A DNA stretch of 64,000 nt from Phocoena phocoena (taxonomy: Eukaryota; Chordata; Mammalia; Artiodactyla; Phocoenidae). Both the position numbers and the translations under genes were made by a program. Positions 1 through 12,555 of this stretch are shown here, one piece after another (the first letter of the stretch is position 1; the number at the start of each line of letters is the position of its first letter). A model generated the notes under the pieces. The model was not told the DNA's origin, made no database searches, and saw nothing but the letters and a program-made list of their open reading frames with translations. The stretch covers positions 165,205,270 to 165,269,269 of the forward strand of contig NC_089220.1 of assembly GCF_963924675.1 (NCBI RefSeq), read 5' to 3'.

Positions 1-342
1 TTTTTTTCTTTTGGTGAGAATGCTCAAGTTCTACTCTCTTAGCAGATTTCAATTGTACAATACAGTGTTATCAACTATAGTTGCCATGTTATACATTAGA
101 TCCTCAGACTTATTCATCTTATAGCTGAAAGTTTGTACCTTTTTATCAACCTATCCCTATTTCCCCCACCTCCCAGCCCCTGGCAACCACTTTTCTACTG
201 TCTATGAGTTTGACTTTTCAAAAATTATTCCACATATAAGTGACCATACAGTGTTCGTCTTTCTCTGTGTAGCTTATTTCACTTAGCATAATGCCCTCCA
301 GATTCATTCATGATGTGGTAAATGGAAGGATCTCCTTCTTTT

Positions 343-462
343 GTTTTTTTTTTGGCCATGCCACGGGGCTTGTGGGAATCTTAGTTCCCCGACCAGGGAT
401 TGAACCTGGGCCCCAGCAGTGAAAGTGCTGACTCCTAACCACTGGACGGCCAGGGAAGTCCC
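343..462 (-). mobile_element. Short tRNA-derived SINE, minus strand, inserted in L1
   Basis: A T-tract at about 343-353 is the reversed A-tail. It is followed by 'ggccatgccacg' and ends at 'cagggaagtcc', the reverse complement of a tRNA-like head. A near-duplicate of the target (ctccttct / tccttcat) flanks it. The sequence is more diverged than the ~210-bp copies elsewhere in the window, so this is an older subtype. Confidence 0.75.
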
Positions 463-1638
463 TCCTTCATTTTTTAAGGTTGAATAATTTTCCATTGTAT
501 AGATACCGAATCTTCTTTACCCATTTATCCATCGATGGATGCTTAGGCTGTTTCCATATATTGGCTATTGTGAATAATGCTGCAATGAACATGGGAGTGC
601 AGATAGCTATTTAAGATAATGATTTCATTTCCTTTGCATATATACCCAGGAGTGGGATAGCTAGATTACACGTTAGTTCTATTTTAAATTTCTTGAGGAA
701 CCTCCATACTGTTTTCCACAGTAGCTGTACCGGTTTACATTCCCATCAAGTGTCCAAAGGCTCCCATTTCTCCACATCCTCACCGGCATTTGTTAGCTCT
801 TACTTTATTGAAAATAGACATCCAAACAGGTGTGAGGTGATATCTCATTGTGGTTTAGATTTGCATTTCCCTGATTTTTAATGATTTTGAGCACCTTTTC
901 ATGTACATACTAACCATTTGTATGTCTTCTTTGGAAAAATGTCTATTCAGGTATTTTGCTCATTTTTAAATTGAGGGGTTTTTTTGCTATTGAGTTGCAT
1001 GAACTCCTTAAATATTTTGACTATTAACCCCTTAATGGATATGTGGTTTAAAAATATTTTCTCCCATTCCATAGGTTGTCTTTTCATTTGTTGATGGTTT
1101 CCTTTGTTGTACAGAAGCTTTCTGGTTTGATATAGTCTCGCTTATTTATTTGTGCTTTCGTTGCCTTTGCTTTTGTTGTCAAATCCAAAGAATTATTGCC
1201 AAGACCAACGTCAAGGAGCTTATCACCTAGGTTTTCTTCTGGGAGTTTCAGGTTGTACATTCAAGTCTTTAGTCCATTTTGACTCAATTTTTGTGTATGG
1301 TGTATGGTATATCCAGTTTTCCTAACACCATTTATTGAAGAGACTATTCTTTTCTCATTGTATATTTTGCCACCTTTGTCAGAAATTAATTGACCCTATA
1401 TGCATATGTTTATTTTTGGACTCTCCATTCTTTCATTGATCTATATTTCTCTGTTTTTATGCCAATACCATACTGGTTTGATTACTCTAACTTTGTAATA
1501 TAGCTTGAAATCAGGAAGTGTGATGCCTTTAGCTTTGTTCTTTTTTCTCAAGGTTGCTTTGGCTATTTGGGGCCTTTTGTGGTTCCAGAAGAATTTCAGA
1601 ATTATTTTTTTTTATTTATGTAGAAAACACCATTGGAA

Positions 1639-1841
1639 TTTTTTTTTTTGTGGTAGGTGGGCCTCTCACTGTTGTGGCCTCTCCCGTTGCAGAGCACAGG
1701 CTCTGGACGCGCAGGCTCAGCGCCCATAGCTCACGGGGCCAGCTGCTCTGCGGCATGTGAGATCTTCCCGGACCGGGGCATGAACCCGTGTCCCCTGCAT
1801 CGGCAGGCAGACTCTTAACCACTGTGCCACCAGGGAAGCCC
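1639..1841 (-). mobile_element. CHR-type SINE (~210 bp form), minus strand
   Basis: The reversed A-tail (T-tract) is at about 1640-1649. The tRNA-derived head ends at 'gaagccc'. An approximate target duplication (accattggaattt at about 1629, accactggaatttt at about 1843) shows insertion into the surrounding minus-strand L1. ORFs across it on both strands are artefacts of the SINE. Confidence 0.9.
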
Positions 1842-2319
1842 AACCACTGGAATTTTGATTGGGTTTGCACTGAATCTGTAGATCGCTTTGAGCAGTGTGG
1901 ACACTTTAACAATACTAATTTTTCCAATTTATGAAATGTCTTCCTATTTATTTGTGTCTTCTTCAATTTTTTTCATTTGTGGTTTATAGTTTTCAGTGTA
2001 CAGAGCTTTCACCTCCTTGGTTAAATTTATTCCTAAGTATTTAATTCTTTTTGATGCTATAGTAAATGGAATTTTTCTTAATTTCTCTTTCTAATTGTTC
2101 ATTGTCAGTGTATAGAAACACAACTGATTTTTGTATATTGATTTTGTATCCTGCAACTTTACTGCATTTATTTGTTCTAACAGTTTTTTTAGTGGAATCT
2201 TTAGAGTTTTCTACATATAATATCACATCATCTGCAAATAGAGATAGTTTTACTTTTTCCTTTCTGATTTAGATACCTTTTATTTCTTTTTTCTTCTTTT
2301 TCTTTTCTTTCTTTTTTTA

Positions 2320-3510
2320 AAAATTCCTAATTGCTCTGTCTACTAATGTACAACAATGCTCTATAAAGTAGCTTTGGCCATCAAATAGTTTTCTCAATAG
2401 TCATAATACTAGCAAATCCACATTCATAATTAAATATATACCTAAATATTTGCATCAGTTACATACCTTCCCCAAACACTAGAAGCTTTACTTGAGTCAC
2501 AGGGCAAGATTGTCATCTAGTGTTTTTAAGGCCAAAGAAATATATGGCAGCTGATTATTTTAGCAGATATGCATCATTTCCTTGACTTTGGCCCTTAATA
2601 TGAGATTTATCTTGATTGAAGCCAACTGGAGAACCATCTTATAACTTTCAAATCATAAACTGCAGTACTCAGAACTAGTGGATAATAGAACTTCCTGTCT
2701 GAGCTGCTACTGTCCACTCTGATGAATCAACTGAAAAAGTTCTGTAGTTAGACAATAGAAATTGCAAATATTTCTAATCACCAAAACTATAATATTCTTT
2801 AAAAAAATTCTTTTGAATAAATATATAGCATACTAACTTTCTATTTGAATTAGTTTTCAGGTGCTGTAATTAGTATTGCCAAGCTTAGAATGATAGTTTT
2901 TGACTTGGATTATGTTCATTAAGATGCTCAAAAATGTCACGAACATAATCCAAAACTGCAAGGTTCACGTGAAATATAATGTACGGTGAACATTAATAGG
3001 TTCAAAGAAAAAAGTCACTACTGTTTAATTAGAATTTAATGCTAAATAGTAAGAACAGTAGAGTAACATTGGTTTATGCTTACTTTCTCCAATAGTATCC
3101 TGTGACTGCAATGAAAACAAACTGCTTAGTAAGTGGAATATACATAGAACTACATTTTCTGTAGAGGTAGGAATGTGTTTATAAGAGATAGAGACTAAAT
3201 TTGAAGTGAAGAACTCATCTTATTTTGAATAGAGGAAAAACAAAATCTATTTTGGCATTGTTTTCTTTTCGGACTTTATTTGAATATATTAAGTCTAATT
3301 TAATATGAAAAATTAAATTAGATTAATGTGATAGAGAAAATTATTTGCATTTAAGAGTTTGTTTTGTTATTTAGTTTTTGTGTGAACTTGGTCTGTCTTC
3401 CATTAAATAAACATTTCAGAATATTTTCTCTCTAATTTTTTGATTCTTACAAAGGGGTCATATTTAAAATAAGCCCTACAACCTGAAATAACTGTTCAGA
3501 GAATTATAAT
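2320..3510. other. AT-rich intergenic stretch, nothing assigned
   Basis: About 1.2 kb upstream of ARMC3. I see no ORF worth reporting, no young repeat and no RNA gene. It is AT-rich with many short homopolymers. Ancient repeats too diverged to recognise by eye may be present. Confidence 0.5.
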
Positions 3511-3514
3511 TATT

Positions 3515-4575
3515 TTTAACATCGTTATTGGAATATAATTGCTTTACAATGCTGTGTTAGTTTCTGCTGTATCACAAAGTGAATCAGCTATATGAATACA
3601 TATATCCCCATATCCTCTCCCTCTTGCATCTCCCTCCCACTCTCTCTATCCCACCTCTCTAGGTGGTCACAAAGCACAGAGCTGATCTCCCTATGCTATG
3701 CGGCTGCTTCCCACTAGCTATCTATTTTACATTTGGTAGTGTATATATGCCCATGCCAGTCTCTCACTTCGTCCCAGCATAGCCTTCCCTCTCCCCGTGT
3801 CCTCAAGTCCATTCTCTGTCTGTGTCTTTATTCCTGTCCTGCCCCTATGTTCTCCAGAACCTCTTTTTTTTTTTTTTTAGATTCCATATATATGTGTTAG
3901 CATACAGTATTTGTTTTTCTCTTTGACTTACTTCACTCTGTATGACTGACTCTAGGTCCATCCACCTAAATACAAATAACTCAATTTCATTTCTTTTTGT
4001 GGCTGAGTAATGTTTCATTGTATTTATGTGCTACGTCTTCTTTATCCATTCATCTGTCGATGGACACTTAGGTTGTTTCCATGTTCTGGCTATTGTAAAT
4101 ACAGCTGCAATGAACACTGTGGTACACGACTTTTTTTTTTTTTTTGCGGTACGCGGGCCTCTCACTGTTGTGGCCTCTCCCGTTGCGGAGCACAGGCTCC
4201 GGACGCACAGGCTCAGCGGCCATGGCTCACGGGCCCAGCCGCTCCGCGGCATGTGGGATCTTCCCAGACCAGGGCACGAACCCGCGTCCCCTGCATCGGC
4301 AGGCGGACTCTCAACCACTGCGCCACCAGGGAAGCCCCCCATGACTCTTTTTGAATTATGGTTTTCTCAGGGTATATGCCCAGTAGTGGGATTGCTGGGT
4401 CGTATGGTAGTTCTATTTTTAGTTTTTTAAGGAACCTCCATACTGTTCTCCATAGTGGCTGTATCAATTTACGTTCCCACCAACAGTGCAAGAGGGTTCC
4501 CTTTTCTCCACACCGTCTCCAGCATTTATTGTTTGCAGATTTTTTGCTCCATTTATTTTTTAAACTTGTTTTACT
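3515..4575 (-). mobile_element. L1 LINE 3' end, minus strand, split by a SINE
   Basis: Near 3530-3610 the reversed L1 3' end (reverse of 'actccaataaa', 'cagcagaaactaacacaac') is clear. Leftward-oriented 3' UTR with a G-rich tract (seen here as C-rich, 3600-3860) follows, then the C-terminal ORF2 region up to about 4570. It is moderately diverged and is interrupted by a SINE at 4134-4338. The open frames here are L1-derived and broken. Confidence 0.85.
4134..4338 (-). mobile_element. CHR-type SINE (~210 bp form), minus strand
   Basis: T-tract at 4131-4145, 'gcggtacgcgggcctctcac' body, tRNA-like head ending 'gggaagccc'. Flanks acacgactttt and catgactcttt are near-duplicates. It lies inside the minus-strand L1 of 3515-4575. 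Confidence 0.92.
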
Positions 4576-6575
4576 TGGCATTTCTTAAAATAAGTGATGG
4601 AAAATATAACAACTTTAAAATGAAAGTCTGATGATTCTGCCCAAAATTAAACACAAAACTCCAATAGTTTGTGGAAATTAAACTTACTATACCTGAAATG
4701 ATGCTGCTTTGGAACCAGATCCATTTAGGGTGGCCCACCCCTGCAAATAAGGAGGGCCTTCCAAATTCAGGCTCAAGAACCCTCCTTGGGTCAAGGTTAT
4801 AGTCACCAACTGTCAATGGAAAAGCATGAGCTCAGACCTCCTTTTCTAGCAGTAATCATGTATCAGTCATGATCCAGCTAAAATCTCTGGCCCAATTTGG
4901 TTAAGAAAGCCAAGGAGGGATCAGACCCAGCAGCCTGGCCTCAATAGTACCACGTCCTATTGTATTACCTAACAACTCACCATAACAGGCCAAGAGGGGA
5001 GCTCAGAGAACCCTCTCCTACTAATGCACTTGTTTTCTTGGGGAGTCCCCAAACCACATTATATTCAATATAGTTTATTCTTGTAAGTCTGATCTGGGTT
5101 GTATTTTAGATCAACCCACTTATTCTCAGTTCAAGGGATCCTTCCTTAAACAGACACAATTGTTCAATTTCTTTTTAAAAACAAGCTGAATGCCAGAAGC
5201 CAACTCGGGGAATGTCTTCACGTGCAGGCGTTACTCTGACAGCAGTTCCTACTGTGTATCCACAAGCATAGGTTACACATTCTGTGTAGAGGGCTGGTCA
5301 GTGGTGGGGAAGTCATTCTGGAGCATCCTTCACAAAATGAGATGTTATCTCAAGTGCATAAGTTGTCTCAGACTTTCTGTAAGTGGGATGCATCCTATTT
5401 TTTCTCTTAAACCTCTAACCTGTAACAAACAGGAAGATTATCTCCACAGTGCAAATTATAGAAACTTGAGTTCAGAGTCCAAGAATGTAAAACCTAGACT
5501 AAGAACTAAATGACTACTACATATGGAACCAGTCCACTAAGTTAAGCTGATTTTAAAGGCCTGGAGTCAAGTACATGATGAGTAATGTTTACTTTGTAAT
5601 TCTATCTTTCAGGCTTTTCAATGATCTTTTTTATGGTGTGGCTGCCTTTAGTGTGAGTGGATCTTATTTTTAGCAGTGGGAGCTTAGTCATATTACCCTT
5701 TTGAATGGCCAGCAGGGCTCCCCACTGTTTCATGACCATTTGCAGAACAGTGTCAGTCTCTGGGGCCCTTCATTTTTTTCTCCCCTGGTACAACAAGACA
5801 AATGCACTGAAATTGTGCCAAGATTTTGCTTCAACCCTAGCATGAGATAAAGAGGATTTACAGGCAAAGAACTCCCTTGAACAGCAGCCAAAAAAGCAGA
5901 TAACTTTTAAATAACACAATGTGGTGGAAGAAACTGCCTTGTGGCAGTCTACAGTGGAGGAAAATAGCAACTATTTACAGTACATGTTGGCAAACTATCT
6001 GTTTAAGCTCTAGAAAAGGTGAAGGGTTACCATACTGTTTATGTGTTTCCTTACACCGCTAACACTGAATTGAATGTTACAAACAGAAGTCTTACATTTT
6101 TATTGTTTATCTTTAACCAAGTTCAATTGATTTACAACAATCAACCATCTAAGTCAATTTGAATGGAAATGAATTCAAAGGATACATTAAAAGGAACATA
6201 TTATGATAAATTACCTAATATTATACAGAGGTACCCCCTTCACTTTAAGTGAATTTAGATTTATAAAGTAGATAAATAATATATTATTGCTTTCTTTTAC
6301 TGAAGGGCTCTTTTCTTTTTTTACATAAAATGATTCATCCTCAGATTTCTCTAAATAGTGAACTCTCAATGTTCTTAAAGTATAATTAAATTGCAAAAAT
6401 TCTTTTCAAAAACATATTTTCTGGAACATATCTATTGAATCAAATGAAGTTTGTTATGCTAAGGCTCTCAAGTCGTTAACATGGGAGAGTTGATGGTGTT
6501 GTGAGGTTTAATTAATTTACAAAACCACAGTACTTGTGGGTGGAGCATGACAGTGATAATACCTAAAGACACTGA
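4576..6575. other. Intergenic sequence, no gene recognised
   Basis: This holds a 107-codon open frame at 5190-5513 (+) that resembles no family I know. It lacks a splice or promoter context and looks like chance. The part at 4690-5170 reads like an old LTR or DNA-transposon relic but I cannot name it. The stretch 5560-6000 is low-copy sequence with no convincing coding frame. Confidence 0.45.
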
Positions 6576-6576
6576 T

Positions 6577-6665
6577 TTTTGTTGTTGTTGTTTTGTTTTG
6601 GCCATGCAGCTTAGTTCCTTGACCAGGGATCAAACCTACCCTGGAAGTGAAAGCCCAAGTCCTAA
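6577..6665 (-). mobile_element. Partial old tRNA-derived SINE, minus strand
   Basis: A (TTG)n/T-rich tract is followed by 'ggccatgcagcttagttcc' and a degraded tRNA-like head. It resembles the older SINE at 343-462 but is shorter and more mutated. Confidence 0.55.
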
Positions 6666-6762
6666 TTCTCAAGGCAGTATACATTATTATATTTCCTGTG
6701 ATCTTTCCAATGTTGGATCATGTTCATTAACACACTCAAAATATTAGTTCATACATTTTTTT

Positions 6763-7086
6763 AATTAATTAATTTTATTTTTGGCTGTGTTGGGTCTTCA
6801 CTGCTGCACGCGGGCTTTCTCTAGTTGCAGTGAGTGGGGGCTTCTCTTGTTGCGGAGCACGGGCTCTAAGTGCGTGAGCTTCAGTAGTTGTGGCACTTGG
6901 GCTCAGTAGTTGTGGCACTCGGGCTCAGTAGTTGTGGCTTGTGGGCTCTAGAGCGCAGGCTCAGTAGTTGTGGCACAAGGGCTTAGTTGCTCCGCAACTA
7001 AGGGGATCTTCCCGGACCAGGGCTCGAACCCGTGTTCCCTGCATTGGCAGGCGGATTCTTAACCACTGCGCCACCAAGGAAGCCCC
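6763..7086 (-). mobile_element. Long-form CHR SINE (~330 bp), minus strand
   Basis: This long form has repeated 'cagtagttgtggc' units in the body and a tRNA-derived head ending 'ggaagcccc'. A 17-18 bp target duplication flanks it (agttcatacatttttt at 6746 and at 7087), which fixes the insertion limits. Confidence 0.93.
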
Positions 7087-7104
7087 AGTTCATACATTTT
7101 TTAA

Positions 7105-8180
7105 GCCAACAAACCAACCTTCCAATTTTCAAAGTAAGAATTATCTATAACCACACTTAGAGCCAAAATTTTAATTCTTTTAGCTCAGAAACTCTTGAGA
7201 AAATTTTTCATTGGTCATCCTCTTTGGTATGAACTGGCAGAGTGTTTTTCTAATCTTAATTTTTGCATAAAGCTGTAAACAGCTATGACTGCAGTGGCTT
7301 GGATTCACCATTTTGAGACTATCATTTAATGTAGAATATGGATCCATGGAAAATCTTTACACCAACATTTCTCTGTAATCAAAACACTGAGTTCTTTCAC
7401 TGATAGGATTTTGGGAACAAACTATAGATGTAAACCCTTTAACCTACAATTAAACCATCAATACATACATTTAAGCAGTATTCCTAATACATCTTATTTG
7501 TTTCAAAATACTCATTAGCACTTTAAATATTTTACCTTAAGGTCTTTGTTTTGGTGCCTCTTTGCAGAATAAATAATGTCTTTTTAGAAGCATTACTCTT
7601 CAGGTTATGTAACTAGATCTATTAGCTCGTCACACTTCATAATGTCTGTGGATTCATCAATCATTTGATTTAATTATCTTCTAGATTAGTGCTATTTTTA
7701 TGGCACCTCACATGCCATAAATGCATCTACTTATGGTGCTCTTCAAAAATGACATCTTTTCCTTGCCTTTGCCTTGCTGGTCCCAAACATAGACAACTTT
7801 CACAGAGGTTGTTAAACTGAACGATTCTGCAATGGTGCGTGTGTGACTTGGCTTTAGCTATGAAATTGAGCTTATTTTCATAAAGGTATAACTATTTTCA
7901 TAAAAGAATTTCATTTTTTATTTTGAGCTTGCCGACGCTTTAAGAAGTTTAAATCTTTCTCTCTTCAAGGTCTAAGTTGTGTGGAGTGGAGCTGGCCTGA
8001 TTCGTTAGGCACTATTGCTTCACTTGATAACTTTTCCATGACAGCAACAACCAAAAAACTGGCTGAGGAGGAAAAGAATTAATGAAGAAGGTAAATGCTA
8101 ATTGGAGAAAATCCTCCTTATTCTGCATGAAAGTGACTTAAACGTCCTGATTCCTTGGCTTTCTTGTTTAGCCACTTCTG
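7105..8180. other. Intergenic sequence, nothing assigned
   Basis: About 1 kb of AT-rich, apparently low-copy sequence. No ORF above 60 codons and no repeat recognised by eye. Confidence 0.45.
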
Positions 8181-8184
8181 CAGT

Positions 8185-8810
8185 ATTTTTCCCAAGCTTT
8201 ATTGAGATATAATTGACATATGACATTGTGTAAGTTTAAAGTGTACACTATGATGACTTGATACATGTAGCTATTATAAAATGATTACCACAGTAAGGTT
8301 AGTTGATATATCCTTCACCTCATATAGTTAACATTTTGTTGTTGTTGTTGTTATGATGAGACTATTAAAGCTCCATTCTTATAGCAACTTTCAAGTATAC
8401 AATACAGTATTGTTAACTATAATCACCAGGCTATACTTTACATCCCTGGAATTTATTAATCTTATAATTGAAAGCTTATACCTTTTGATCAACATCTTCC
8501 CATTTTCCTAGACCCTTCAGCCCCTGGCAACATCATTCTATTCTGTTTCTATGAGTTCGATGCTTTTAGGTTCCACGTATAAAGTGAAATTATATTGCAT
8601 TTGTCTTTCTCTGTCTGACTTATTTCACTGAGCATAATGTCCTCAAAGTCCATCCATGTTGGCATAAATGGCAGGAGTCCCTTCTTTTTATGGCTGAATA
8701 ATCTTCCATTGTACATAGATACACATTTTCTTTATCCATTCATCTGTCAGTGGACATAAGTTGTTTTCACTTCATAGTTATTGTGAATTATGCTCTGCAG
8801 TATTGTTTTG
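8185..8810 (-). mobile_element. Old L1 3' end, minus strand
   Basis: The reversed 3' UTR begins 'tttattgagatataattgac' and continues through reversed C-terminal ORF2 sequence (region around 8690-8770, 'ttccattgta'). It is diverged, with no intact frame, and resembles the L1 3' end at the left edge of the window. Confidence 0.8.
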
Positions 8811-9469
8811 AAAGTCATCTCTGAAATATCAGCCTAGAACCTGTTTCTCCAGCCTTTGCAACAATGCTATAAATCTCTAATTCCCTGCTAACTAGAATAG
8901 ATTTTGTTGTCTGCAATGGGACTTCAAATGACACAGTAATTGAAACTAGAAGTGATTATTGATCTTAGAAGTTCAAAGATGTAAATCTGGGACTGGCTAT
9001 TTGACCTGATTGAATTTGAAAACTGAATATTTGCTTACTTTGAGAGGATGGCTTATTGGGAGTCACTTGTGGTCTCCTAAAAAGAAGTACCTATTGAAGA
9101 GTTCTGACAGAATAAGTGACTACTGCCATAGCACAGTGTGGTGGACAGAAGGGTTACAAGGGATGTGGGGAGGGTGAACTACTTCTAATTATATTTAGTA
9201 GTTCTGAGACAGAAAATGACAGTTTTAAGATCCCAGTAGAAGCCATGGCTAGAGAATCAGAGAGTGCCTATGCCTGCCCCACAATGATATCTTATTTGTT
9301 ATAACCATGGTCTGGATCTGTAGATATCTGGTTTATAATGTGTGCTGAATTCAGAGCTTCACCAGGCTTCTGAGAAGGCCTAGAAGGAATGACCAACCTA
9401 GTAGCAATGAGCAACACTAGTGTTTAGATTATGGTCTCTAAATTTCATTTTCCACTGTAATGAACCAGG

Positions 9470-10065
9470 TCCAAAAATATTTCCAAATTATATATATGAT
9501 AAATGACCTGATCCAGAATGTATAGCAAATTCTTGCAACTCAGTAATAAGACAAACAGCCCAATTAAAAGTAGGAAAAATATTTGAACAGATGCTTCACA
9601 AAAGAAAATGCAGAAATGGTTAACAAGTACAGAGAACCAGCTCATCATGATTAGTCATGAAGGAAATGCAAATTAAAGCCAGAAGGAGATAGCACTACAT
9701 ACCCAATAGGAAGACTAAAATTAAAAGGCCTGACAATATCAAGTGTTGTAGGGCATATAAAGCAACTGGATGTCTGACTCATTGCTGATGGGAATGCAAA
9801 TATAGTATAGTTCCTTTGGAAAACAGTTTGGCAAGTTCTCATAACATCAAACACACACATGGCATAAGATCCAGAAATTACACTCTTGGGTATTTTCCCA
9901 AAGAAGGAGAAACATATGTTCACACAAAAACCTGTGTATAACTGTTTAGAGCAGATTTATTTATAACAGTCCAAAACTGCAAAGAACCCAAATGTCCATC
10001 AACCAGTGAATGGATGTTGTACATCCATGGAGTGCAACACTACTCAGCCATAGAGAGAAGAGACA
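9470..10065 (+). mobile_element. Old L1 ORF2 fragment, plus strand
   Basis: Sense-strand L1 ORF2 C-terminal sequence. Phrases such as 'gaaatgcaaattaaa' and 'tgctgatgggaatgcaaa' and the 'ccatcaaccagtgaatgga' block appear in the usual order, ending near 'tactcagccatag'. It is full of stops and indels. Confidence 0.8.
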
Positions 10066-10424
10066 AATTACAAAGATTACCTGGGTCATCCTGGAGAAGA
10101 TGGACTGAAGCCAGGAGAAAGTTAAAGGATGGGAGACGTGTCAGAAGGCTTGTTTGATGAAATCAAGCAAAGGATGGTGACACTCTGTACCCAGGCTATG
10201 GGAATGGAAAAGTGAGAATAAATTCAAGAGACTTTTAAGGGAATCCAAATAACTGCATACGAGGGAGAATAAGTCTAGAATGACTGTCAGACTTCATGCT
10301 TGGGTATCTAGGTGGGTGATGGTACCCCCTGATAAACAGAAAAATGTTTATATTGGGAAAATAATGAATTTAGGTGGTGAACACCTGTGGACATCCAGGT
10401 GGAGCTTTCCATAAAAAGAAGGAT

Positions 10425-10655
10425 ACATGATATAAAATATAGGTAACCAACAAGGACCTACTGTACAGCACAGGGAATTATACTCAATATTTTGTAATAA
10501 CCTATAAGGGAAAAGAATCTGAAAAACAATACATATGTACATATATGTATATATGTATGTGTATATATATATATATATATATATGAATCTCTTCGCTGTA
10601 CACCTGAAACTAACACAACATTGTAAATCAGCTATACTTCAATTTTAAAAAAAGA
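10425..10655 (+). mobile_element. 5'-truncated L1 3' end, plus strand
   Basis: Only the last ~230 bp of an L1 3' UTR: 'ctgtacagcacagggaatta', then 'gaaactaacacaacattgta', then 'cttcaattttaaaaaaa'. A TA-rich microsatellite (10530-10584) has expanded inside it. Confidence 0.8.
10530..10584. repeat. TA/TATG microsatellite
   Basis: Alternating atatgtat units followed by about twelve TA units, within the L1 3' end. A likely length-variable locus. Confidence 0.85.
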
Positions 10656-12522
10656 AGGCTATATGAGCCTATAGCACAGTACTGGAGTCTGGTGGGGAGC
10701 TATATATATGGCATTTGAAGTCACAAAAATAAGTAAAATCACCCTGAAAAAGCTATAACAAGAGAACCAGGGACAGATCCTTGGGAAATATCAACATTTC
10801 AGGCTGTACAGAAAGGACCTTAAATAATGCTTATGAAACTAGGAGGATCAAGGAAACCCAGGAAGGTGTTTCAAGTATGAGGTATCATCAAGAGTGTTAT
10901 TTGCAGCAGCGATGTCAAAAAAGATGGAGTCTAAGTAACAGACAGTGGATTTGGGTAGTTTTAGTGGTAGGACCAAACCAGATCACTATGGCTTGAAGAG
11001 TGAATGTAGGTTAAAAATGTGGAAGTATCAAATGCAAGCTACTTTGGGGGAAATTCATGGCCAAGAAGAGAAAGAGAAAAACAGAATGATAGCTAGAAGG
11101 AGCTACAGGTTCAAAGGAGGCTTTTTGTTTTTTGTATGAGGCAAATGAGAGACTTCACAGTATTCATATACTGAAGGGAAGAGAGAGAGAGGCTGAAGAT
11201 AACAGGAGTGTATTATTCAAGGTCCAATCAGGAGAAGGAAATCACATGTTATTTGACCATACAAAATCTAATATAAAGAACTGTTAAATATGTATAAAGC
11301 TGTTTATCAGGTAATTGAAAAGGTAAGAAGAGGACATGAAGGGATAGGAAAGAAGCAAGTGTAAGAAGCATCTAACACTCTCAGGACTGGGAGGCCAACG
11401 GAGACAGGTAGCAGATGGAGTTCAAAAAGCCTGAGGGGAATTCAGAAGAGGGAGAGATTTTTTTGCTAAGACCATCAAAGAGTATTTTATGAAGATGGCA
11501 TTGGAGCTGGGCTTCATTATGCAGAAATGAAAGAATATTCCAGAAGTTGTGCAAGTTGCCCATGACCTGGCAAATGGTGGATGCTTAATAAATATTTGTT
11601 GAATAGATGAAATGATGAAGGAATAGAGTGAGCAAAAATCTAAAGGAGAAAAGCATGGAAAAATTTGGGGGAACAGTAAGTTTGGCTGGGGCTTGTGTTT
11701 GGGACAGGGGCGGGCTGCACAGACAGAACTGCGTGGGGGGCAGATGGCTTTGAAGAACAGGCTAACGAGCTTAGACTTGACTTTAGGAAGCCGCTCAAGT
11801 CTGAGTAGGGGAGTGACATGACTAGGGCAATAATTTCCCGAAGGTTGATCTGTGGTACCAAGAAAGCACTGGAAAGAGAAACCGAAACCATCACTTAGAA
11901 GGCAAAAAATGATGACTTAGACTGGGGTGACAGTAAAGATTTAAGAGAGGGAATAGACAGGGGACAAAAAGTGGAAGGCGGATTGCTTGAAGTGCTGATT
12001 GGAGTTGGGGGAGGAGGGGGAAGGGAAACTGAAGTTCTAGGCTATTGGGAGAAATGGCAGAAAGAGGAAACAGGTGTAAGAGGAGGAGGTTCTGAAGGGA
12101 CATGATACGTTCTGTGGGGACAGACTGGACAACCTCGTGAATGGAAAGTTAGCAATGCAGGTCGGCAGCTCGGCGGAGTCCAGGCAGAAGGTGGCGATTT
12201 GGAAGTCACCTCACAGAGACTCTGGCCGAGGCCTGTCGCTGGGAGAACGCATCCGCACCTCAGAGTATGTGAATCCATAGCCAGTCCTCTAGCCAGCTAC
12301 TGAGGCGGCCCTGCCTCCCGATTTACACTTGTCTCTAGGGCTGGCCCTCAACAACTGGAAGGAGAGGATTCCCAGTGTTTATACTGCCCCGAAGCCCGGT
12401 ACTTAGGTACAGAGGGCCCACACGGTCTCCTCGGGTACTTACCTCTACTCGCGAAGGGGAAAGGAGCGCCTCGGGAAGCCGAGCGCGCGCTTCCACTGAC
12501 GCGGCGCACGCGGGCGCGGATT

Positions 12523-12532
12523 GCGCAGGCGC
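12523..12532 (+). promoter_or_regulatory. NRF1-like palindromic GC site
   Basis: The sequence gcgcaggcgc differs by one base from the NRF1 core gcgcatgcgc. It sits 9 bp upstream of the X-box in the CpG island. NRF1 sites are frequent in CpG-island promoters, so binding is plausible but unproven. Confidence 0.5.
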
Positions 12533-12540
12533 GGCACGCT

Positions 12541-12553
12541 GTCGCCTAGCAAC
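12541..12553 (+). promoter_or_regulatory. RFX X-box motif in the ARMC3 promoter
   Basis: gtcgcctagcaac fits the RFX X-box consensus RYYNYY-(1-3)-RRNRAC exactly, with a 1-bp spacer. It lies about 95-105 bp before the first-exon splice donor, in the CpG island. RFX2/RFX3 drive ciliary and sperm-flagellar genes through such sites. ARMC3 is a testis- and flagellum-associated gene, so the motif is a strong candidate for its main control element. Confidence 0.75.
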
Positions 12554-12555
12554 CA

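Larger units (their letters stand above)
1..2300 (-). mobile_element. L1 LINE 3' half, minus strand, interrupted by two SINEs
   Basis: Read on the minus strand this is the 3' part of an L1: the 3' UTR lies at the left edge and decayed ORF2 sequence runs to about 2300. Typical L1 phrases are visible in reverse complement, such as the 'actactcagccat'-type region near 500-620 and ORF2 C-terminal sequence around 1900-2250. No reading frame is intact. It is split by SINEs at 343-462 and 1639-1841. The left end is cut by the window edge, so its poly(A) end is not seen. The subfamily is not assigned. Confidence 0.8.
10100..12280 (+). repeat. Old interspersed repeat tract, interrupted by an L1 end
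   Basis: Much of 10100-10420, 10660-11140 and 11640-12260 reads like a common ~1-kb ancient mammalian repeat. It has a 'gagtgacatgactagggc' block near 11812 and 'gggacagatccttgg' near 10770. I do not name the family. The weak ORFs at 10781-11139 are embedded in it and are not credible genes. An L1 3' end sits at 10425-10655. Confidence 0.4.

Noticed and set aside
5190..5513. 107-codon plus-strand ORF in the upstream region
   Set aside because: No family resemblance, no splice or promoter context, and cysteine-rich random-looking sequence.
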